This document shows positions 42,494 through 47,801 of a DNA stretch of 47,801 bases, one piece after another. Under the pieces are notes generated by a model, which was given only the letters and a program-made list of their open reading frames with translations, was not told where the DNA came from and searched no databases. A program made the position numbers and the translations under genes. How positions within the stretch are numbered: position 1 is the stretch's first letter; the number at the start of each line of letters is the position of its first letter. Origin of the DNA: Bacteroidales bacterium. Lineage in GTDB: Bacteria; Bacteroidota; Bacteroidia; Bacteroidales; JAGONC01. The stretch spans positions 1-47,801 of the forward strand of contig JAQUQD010000017.1 of the NCBI GenBank assembly GCA_028716265.1. Reading direction: 5' to 3'.

Positions 42494-45403
42494 TCACTCG
42501 AGCATGAGTTTTTTCACGATCACGGCATCCTGGCTGATGAATTCAACCAGGTATATCCCTCTGGGACTTTCCGAAAGATCCATTTGTACGGAACCGGAGC
42601 CCGGTTGAATGATCCGGCCCACGATCGTTTGCCCCTGCAGGTTGATGATGCGCAGATGGGCCCGGCCCCTGGTCTCCTCGAAATACACATTCACCATACC
42701 GGTGGCTGGATTCGGGAAGATGCTGATATCCGCCTCCTTCGTTTTTCTGGGTATACCCACGGAGTTATAGATCACGATGTTGTCCAGGTAAAGGTTATTG
42801 CCGTAAAAGCTATAGCACTCGAACATGATCCTGACGTCTGTTTTGCCGGCCCATGGGGACAGGTCAAGGTAGGGGCAGGCAGGTCCATTCGGCGCTCCAC
42901 ACCAGTCATCTTCGTTTTGAGGAGAAAATTCCGAGGTCATGCTCGTGTGCGTGAAAAAATTACCCGAGCCATCCTCTCCCAGGGCAATCAGCCGTGACCA
43001 GGTCTGCTGGCAATCATCGGAGATGTAAACGATAAGGGAGTCGGTGATATTGGGGTTGTACTGGGCGTAAGCATACCTGAACGTCATGGTGATGTATTCA
43101 AAGCCGGAGAAATCCAGCGGGGAGGAGATCAGCCGGTCGCGCTCCCGGATGGCGTTATAGGACCGTATATCCATGTAGGCGGCTTTGTATCCGGGTTCGG
43201 TGCCATCAATGTTGGTAATATCCCACGTGATGTCGTTATCAGGATTGTCGATGGTCCATCCCCTGGAATTGAAGCTCCCCTCGAAATCCTCTTCAAAGGG
43301 GAGGGTGGTGCCGCCGGCAGCCAGGTAGTTTTCTTTCGTGAGGGTTGAGCTACCGTTGGGATTGGAAGCTGTCAGGGCGACCGAGAAAATACCCGGTGCG
43401 GTGATCACGATCTGCGGATGCTGCGAGGCGGAGGTAGTGCCGTTCACGTAAAGAAAATGATCCGGTGAGATGTTCCAGGTCCATCCCGTTGGATTGTATG
43501 TGGTCAGGTCGGTTATGTTAACTGTATCGCCGATACAGATGACGGTTTCTTCGACCATGAAGTCTACATCCGGAAGGATGGTGGTGCTGGCGGTGATGTA
43601 ATCCTCAACCGTAACGGTGTTGGATCCGGTTTCATTGCTGACCGTCAGAGTAACGTCATAAACTCCTGGAGCGTTGTAGATGATATTGGAGGGATTTTGC
43701 TCGGTTGAGGTTGCAGGTGTACCCCCTTCAAAGGTCCAAAGCCAGGAGGTGGGCACAAACTGCGATTTATCTGTAAAGTTGACCCCGGTAGTCACGGGAA
43801 CGGTGGTCATATTGGCTGAGAACTGGGGTATGGGAGCTGCCTCCTTTTTCACCATCGCCCACCAGGTTCCCCAGATGTTTGACGGGCTTACTGCATATTC
43901 CTGCAGTGTCCAGAAATTGAGATCATTGGCAGGATCGACATAGGTGGCCGAATAATCCCCCCACCGGTTCCTATCGCCGCCGTAAGTTTTGAAATAGGGC
44001 GCCTCGCCGCTTTTGAACAGATAGGGATCCCTGAGTGTGTTCAGCGGATCATCTGCGGTCCGGAAGGAATAATTCGCACTGGCGTACTGGCTTGACGAGA
44101 AACTGGAGTAGCCTACCAGTACGTCATTGATCCCGTTCACGGAAAGGGAAGAATAGGAGTAGAACATGGTTCCGGAGGGATCGTCCACCCGGCCTCTTTG
44201 AATGATCGTCCCCGTTTCGCTGAGCTGCCACCATTGCACCGAGCATCGGGATGGGTTGTTAGCCGGCAGGAAAATGGTTTGAGTGAACCAGAGGGAGCCA
44301 TTTTTATACATAGTGTTGCGTATGCGGCTGTCTCCTGCATCGATCCGCTGGGAAGATCCCAGCTGGGGCGAGATGTTCCCATTGTTCTGGGGGTACGTGT
44401 CGGCCCATGGATCCGGAGAAGAGATCAGTCCCTGGCTTTCGATGATCGCATTGCCGAGGGGGCCGGTGGTGATCCTGTATTTACGGATATAACCGTCGCC
44501 AGCCGAATTGCCGCTGACGTTGGTAACGCAGTAGATATCCTCCAGCTCATCATCATAGGTCATCGCCGGAGCGATGGTGAACCCGTTCGACGGTACCAGA
44601 CGCGTAAACGCTGCATTCGGAATGCCATCGTACAGGTCGTCTTTGTTGATGACCCATACGGCTGCATTCATGAAGCTGTTATTCGATGTGAACATGTTCC
44701 CCGAGACCACGACCCATTTTTTATTGAATCCGACACTGGGAAAATCACACCAGGTGGTATTGGCCGGATCGGAGTCAAAAGCATAAAGATACCATTCACC
44801 CATGGGGTCCCCTGTGGCTGATACAGCTAGGAAGATCTCCGAACTGACAGGATTGGAATCCTTGACAACCACGAAGATCCACCGATCCTCATACGGATCG
44901 TACATCAACTGCGGATCAAACGTGCCGTTGGCACCGGGCAGGGAGCTCCAAAAGCTGCTGAGAGAAATCGTAGAAAGGTTGTTGCCCTCTTTATCCTGTA
45001 TTCTAACTTCAGTATTCAGTGTGATCATAAGATGATTCAATCCTACCGAACCTTTTGTATCCGGAGGAATCGCCGCTTGATTGTCACCCAGTCCGGGAAA
45101 ATTCAGGTAGGGTTCGGGAGAGCTTTCTCGCTGCACCGACGATGGCTCTTCATCCCTTGGAGGTTCCCGGTAAATGATCTCGGAAGGATCGATCGGGTAT
45201 ACGGGAGGATAGAAATGCGGTTTTGGCTTCTTGAGCTTCGGGATCGAATCGCTGGGATGAGCCGCGTCATAGGCCCTGATCTGATCATAGTGGACTTTCA
45301 CATGCCGCTGCGCCGTACCTGTTGTGCCCGTAAAAACCTGGGAACTGACTGTCAATGTGTAAATGAACAAAAAAATGATAGAAAGAAAAATCCGTTGTTT
45401 CAT
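42494..45403 (-). CDS. T9SS-exported protein with two PKD domains and a choice-of-anchor-J domain
   Basis: A 969-residue exported protein. A signal peptide (1-21, ending TVSSQ) is followed by a region of about 500 residues that is probably a beta-propeller (for example GLNHLMITLNTEVRIQD, DPYEDRWIFVVV and WCDFPSVGFNKKWVVVSGN). Two PKD domains lie at about 525-610 and 611-698 (SWLWTFEGGTPATSTEQNPSNII, then the GWTWNISP version). A beta-sandwich choice-of-anchor/MAM-like domain (about 700-886; LPFEEDFEGSFNSRGWTIDN) follows, and a type A T9SS sorting domain ends the chain (about 894-969; ISIFPNPATGMVNVYF ... GIYLVEF). The C-terminal signal is cut off during export. The substrate or function is unknown, with surface adhesion or polymer binding likely. 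It shares its C-terminal half with the next gene. Confidence 0.9.
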   Translation of the reverse strand: MKQRIFLSIIFLFIYTLTVSSQVFTGTTGTAQRHVKVHYDQIRAYDAAHPSDSIPKLKKPKPHFYPPVYPIDPSEIIYREPPRDEEPSSVQRESSPEPYLNFPGLGDNQAAIPPDTKGSVGLNHLMITLNTEVRIQDKEGNNLSTISLSSFWSSLPGANGTFDPQLMYDPYEDRWIFVVVKDSNPVSSEIFLAVSATGDPMGEWYLYAFDSDPANTTWCDFPSVGFNKKWVVVSGNMFTSNNSFMNAAVWVINKDDLYDGIPNAAFTRLVPSNGFTIAPAMTYDDELEDIYCVTNVSGNSAGDGYIRKYRITTGPLGNAIIESQGLISSPDPWADTYPQNNGNISPQLGSSQRIDAGDSRIRNTMYKNGSLWFTQTIFLPANNPSRCSVQWWQLSETGTIIQRGRVDDPSGTMFYSYSSLSVNGINDVLVGYSSFSSSQYASANYSFRTADDPLNTLRDPYLFKSGEAPYFKTYGGDRNRWGDYSATYVDPANDLNFWTLQEYAVSPSNIWGTWWAMVKKEAAPIPQFSANMTTVPVTTGVNFTDKSQFVPTSWLWTFEGGTPATSTEQNPSNIIYNAPGVYDVTLTVSNETGSNTVTVEDYITASTTILPDVDFMVEETVICIGDTVNITDLTTYNPTGWTWNISPDHFLYVNGTTSASQHPQIVITAPGIFSVALTASNPNGSSTLTKENYLAAGGTTLPFEEDFEGSFNSRGWTIDNPDNDITWDITNIDGTEPGYKAAYMDIRSYNAIRERDRLISSPLDFSGFEYITMTFRYAYAQYNPNITDSLIVYISDDCQQTWSRLIALGEDGSGNFFTHTSMTSEFSPQNEDDWCGAPNGPACPYLDLSPWAGKTDVRIMFECYSFYGNNLYLDNIVIYNSVGIPRKTKEADISIFPNPATGMVNVYFEETRGRAHLRIINLQGQTIVGRIIQPGSGSVQMDLSESPRGIYLVEFISQDAVIVKKLMLE

Positions 45404-45482
45404 GTGTGATCAATTAATATGAATATGGAATAAAATGGATAATTTTCATGAGGTTGTTCAAGTAAGGGAATGTACCTTTCTC

Positions 45483-47801
45483 CTAATGAAGGATAAGTTT
45501 ACGATGCTGTAATAGATCCCCTCCCGAAACTTCAACAAGGTAAATACCTTTCGGCAGATTCTCCAGGTTGATCTCCTGTGACAGATTACCATTGGCACTA
45601 TGGAATTGTTCATGGAAAATGATTTGCCCGGACAGGTTCATGATCTTCATGTAGATAGTGGATGATATGCCAGCCACACGTAAAGTAAACATTCCGTTTG
45701 TGGGATTTGGGTAGAGGTCCATGGCAGTTTCCGGATGACTGAGTTGGTCAACAGCCACTGTAGTGAACACGGTGACATTATCCACAAAAATATTGTTGCC
45801 AAGGTAATGATAGCTTTCGAACATGATCCGGATATTCTGCATCCCCACCCAGGGAGTAAGGTCGATGGTGTTGCATTCGCTTCCAAAACCGCCTCCGCAC
45901 CAGTCTTCAACTGCCATGGGAACAAATTCTTCCGTGGTCAATGGATGTGTTGCGAACGTGCCGGAACCGTTTTCTCCCAGTGACAGCAGCCGGCTCCATG
46001 TCGTGCCGCAGTCAGATGAAATATAAACGATCAGCGAGTCGGATATGGGAGCATACTTTTGGGCATAGGCATGCTGGAAGCTCATGTAGGCATTTCCATA
46101 TCCGGTCAGGTTAAAGGGAGGGCTGATCAGGCGGTCTCGCTGACCGGGAACGGCCTGGTACTGGAAAATATTCATTCGCGCTGCCTTATTACCGGGGAAG
46201 GTGCCTCCTATTTCGGTTATATCCCAGGTTATGAAATTGTCGGGATTTTCAAGGTCCCAGGAATGCAGTGAGGTAAATCCTGTTTCGAAATATTCAGTAA
46301 AAGGAAGGAATTCACCGCCGATAAGGATGTAATTGTCTTTGGTGATTGTACTTGAGCCGTTGAGGTTGGAGGCAGTCAGTGTGACGGAGTAGCCTCCGAC
46401 CTCGTTGAACATGACCACCGGATTCCGGGATTTGCTGGTCGTTCCTTCGAGGAAAGTGACCGTGGCTGGTTCGAAGCTCCATTCCCAGGCGATGGGGCAG
46501 TAGATCGAGGAATCATAGAAGGTGACAATACCGTTATCATCGCAAAACGTTCGGATAGGGGCATCAAAATCAGCGATGGGGGTTACGGCTGAACTTACGG
46601 TGATGTAGTTGTCCATCACTACGGAGTCGGATCCTATCTCGTTGATTACTACCAGTTTTACTGTATATTGTCCTTCGTTTTCATAAATGATGTTGGAAGG
46701 ATTTTTTTCAGTAGATGAAGGAGTGCTTGAGCCTTCGAAGGTCCACTGCCACGAAGTGGGGACTCCTGCGGACTGATCGGTAAAATTAACCGCACAACCT
46801 GCGGGCACCAGCGTCTGGTCAACGGTAAAACTGGCTGAGGGCATCCCGTGATATGGAGGGGATTCCCAGAGTCCCCTTCCGTAGGTTGATGCCCTGAGGA
46901 TGTCGCCTGCGGGGCTGGCAGGATCATAATAGATGTCGATCTCGCTCACGAGTCCTGCTATCGGAAAACCAGCGGAGTACTGGATCCAGTCATCCATCGA
47001 ATTGTCCCTGTAGTAGATGCCGGCATCCGTGCCGAGGTACAGCCCGTCGAGGCTATTCTTATAGTAGGTAACTCCGCTGAAAAAGATATTGGGCAAGGTA
47101 CCGGTAATGTCTGTCCATGTCATTCCCCTGTCGTGGGATTCATACACATGGTTCCCCTGGGTCATGTAGATCAGGTCAGGATCAGTGGGATGGGCTTCGA
47201 TATCGCTTACGGAGCTTGTGTTCGGCAAAAAGTTCGTAAGGCTGATCCACTCCGGTGAGGAAGCAGTTGCCTGATCGGTACGTTTGAGTGTGTTTCCCCT
47301 GGCAGCGTACAGGGTCTCCGTGTTGGCCGGAGACTGTTCCAAAACGTTCACATCGGCCGTCTCATCGCTGGAGATCTTCTTCCACTGGATCTGGTTGGTT
47401 TTGACGTTAGCGCTGTACCATACGTTTTGATATCCCACAAACATGGCAGCGGGATTGGCTTCACTCAGGATGAAGGGAGTTACCCAGGCGCCGCTCTCGG
47501 TGATCCCGTTCACTCCTTCGCCGGCAACCTGCACGGAGTTGCCGTGGTTATACAAACGGAAGATGCTTCCGTAGTAGAGTGTCGCATAGCTATACCTTGA
47601 ATCCTGGTGGTCAAAGGCGCATTCCATCCCATCGCCCCCGTAAACATTCAACCACGCTTCCCCAGTGTATGTGGATGTGCCGTTGTCCTGGTATCCATTG
47701 ATGACCAGGTCTTTATCCGTAGCGCTTTGCCCCAGCTTGTACGTCTGGCTGATGGCCAGGCCGTCCGTTATCTCTACCCAGGAGCTTCCGTCGTCGGCCG
47801 T
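45483..47801 (-). CDS. T9SS-exported sortilin/BNR-propeller protein with two PKD domains, 5' end cut by the window
   Basis: The frame is open to the window edge, giving 772 visible residues and no start; a TTG at 47651 is merely internal. The visible N-terminal part is the end of a sortilin/BNR-type propeller (SHDRGMTWTDITGTLPN, YLGTDAGIYYRDNSMDDW, ASTYGRGLWESP), common in surface exo-proteins. Next are two PKD domains (about 320-403 and 404-494), a choice-of-anchor-J domain (about 497-683; LPFTEYFETGFTSLHSWDLEN) and a T9SS sorting domain (about 693-771; MDLYPNPTNGMFTLRV ... GIYLVEVSGGDLLQHRKLILH). It lies 79 bp upstream of the related gene and has the same direction, suggesting an operon formed by duplication with N-terminal exchange. 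Confidence 0.9.
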   Translation of the reverse strand, partial: TADDGSSWVEITDGLAISQTYKLGQSATDKDLVINGYQDNGTSTYTGEAWLNVYGGDGMECAFDHQDSRYSYATLYYGSIFRLYNHGNSVQVAGEGVNGITESGAWVTPFILSEANPAAMFVGYQNVWYSANVKTNQIQWKKISSDETADVNVLEQSPANTETLYAARGNTLKRTDQATASSPEWISLTNFLPNTSSVSDIEAHPTDPDLIYMTQGNHVYESHDRGMTWTDITGTLPNIFFSGVTYYKNSLDGLYLGTDAGIYYRDNSMDDWIQYSAGFPIAGLVSEIDIYYDPASPAGDILRASTYGRGLWESPPYHGMPSASFTVDQTLVPAGCAVNFTDQSAGVPTSWQWTFEGSSTPSSTEKNPSNIIYENEGQYTVKLVVINEIGSDSVVMDNYITVSSAVTPIADFDAPIRTFCDDNGIVTFYDSSIYCPIAWEWSFEPATVTFLEGTTSKSRNPVVMFNEVGGYSVTLTASNLNGSSTITKDNYILIGGEFLPFTEYFETGFTSLHSWDLENPDNFITWDITEIGGTFPGNKAARMNIFQYQAVPGQRDRLISPPFNLTGYGNAYMSFQHAYAQKYAPISDSLIVYISSDCGTTWSRLLSLGENGSGTFATHPLTTEEFVPMAVEDWCGGGFGSECNTIDLTPWVGMQNIRIMFESYHYLGNNIFVDNVTVFTTVAVDQLSHPETAMDLYPNPTNGMFTLRVAGISSTIYMKIMNLSGQIIFHEQFHSANGNLSQEINLENLPKGIYLVEVSGGDLLQHRKLILH

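Overview
The window looks like a chromosomal segment of a Bacteroidota bacterium, most likely Bacteroidales-like or a related uncultured lineage. Three things support this. Two giant secreted proteins end in type IX secretion (T9SS) sorting domains. Several genes have promoter matches of the Bacteroidota type (TTTG, about 19-20 bp, TAnnTTTG) and start codons without Shine-Dalgarno sequences. The gene content is also typical, including a GH57/GT4/debranching-enzyme glycogen cluster, a fused glycogen synthase-phosphorylase, and ribosomal protein S16 with a long Ala/Glu-rich tail. No rRNA, tRNA or CRISPR array was recognised.

Layout. Positions 1-3973 are the end of an AT-rich integrative element lying against the 3' end of mnmE. 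It holds a truncated helix-turn-helix gene, an unrecognised 615-residue protein, a tyrosine recombinase, a zinc-ribbon/HTH regulator and seven 10-bp phased repeats; its far end is outside the window. Next come mnmE, a four-helix-bundle (23S-intervening-sequence type) gene between inverted repeats, sucD and a beta-helix lipoprotein. From 8439 to 18565 there is a glycogen/alpha-glucan cluster read rightward: debranching enzyme, GT4 glycosyltransferase, GH57 enzyme with an unusual C-terminal module, and a 1409-residue synthase-phosphorylase fusion, followed by fabG. From 18.7 to 23.7 kb lie a secreted TapB-like protein, a VWA membrane protein, a YdcF-type protein and a Ste24-type protease. A leftward block (23.8-30.9 kb) carries an ABC exporter, an RsmI-like methylase, a threonine dehydratase-like enzyme, dnaA, and the set pcm / CoA-binding protein / IMPACT protein. 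Between dnaA and the IMPACT gene is a 392-bp very AT-rich gap with a strong palindrome. From 31 to 41 kb are prmC, rimM-rpsP, dnaE, trxA, a DUF58 protein and valS. The right end has a DUF4159 protein, rsmE and two tandem T9SS-exported PKD proteins, the last cut by the window edge.

How it fits together. Most genes are core housekeeping: translation, replication and the TCA cycle. The glycogen cluster forms a coherent store-and-release module: elongation by glycosyltransferase domains, branch handling by GH57/debranching enzyme, and phosphorolysis by the GT35 half of the fusion.

The least expected signal is outside the genes. At least ten gene-end or intergenic gaps hold short tandem arrays with an exact or near-exact 7-bp period but unrelated words. 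Three of them pair the same 7-bp word (CAGCAGT) with an adjacent 8-bp-period array (nnnACAAT) in constant polarity. Other items worth attention are the mnmE-targeting island with helically phased repeats and an unknown integrase-coupled protein, the IVS-like four-helix-bundle cassette, and the GH57 enzyme carrying a FliG-C-like tail.
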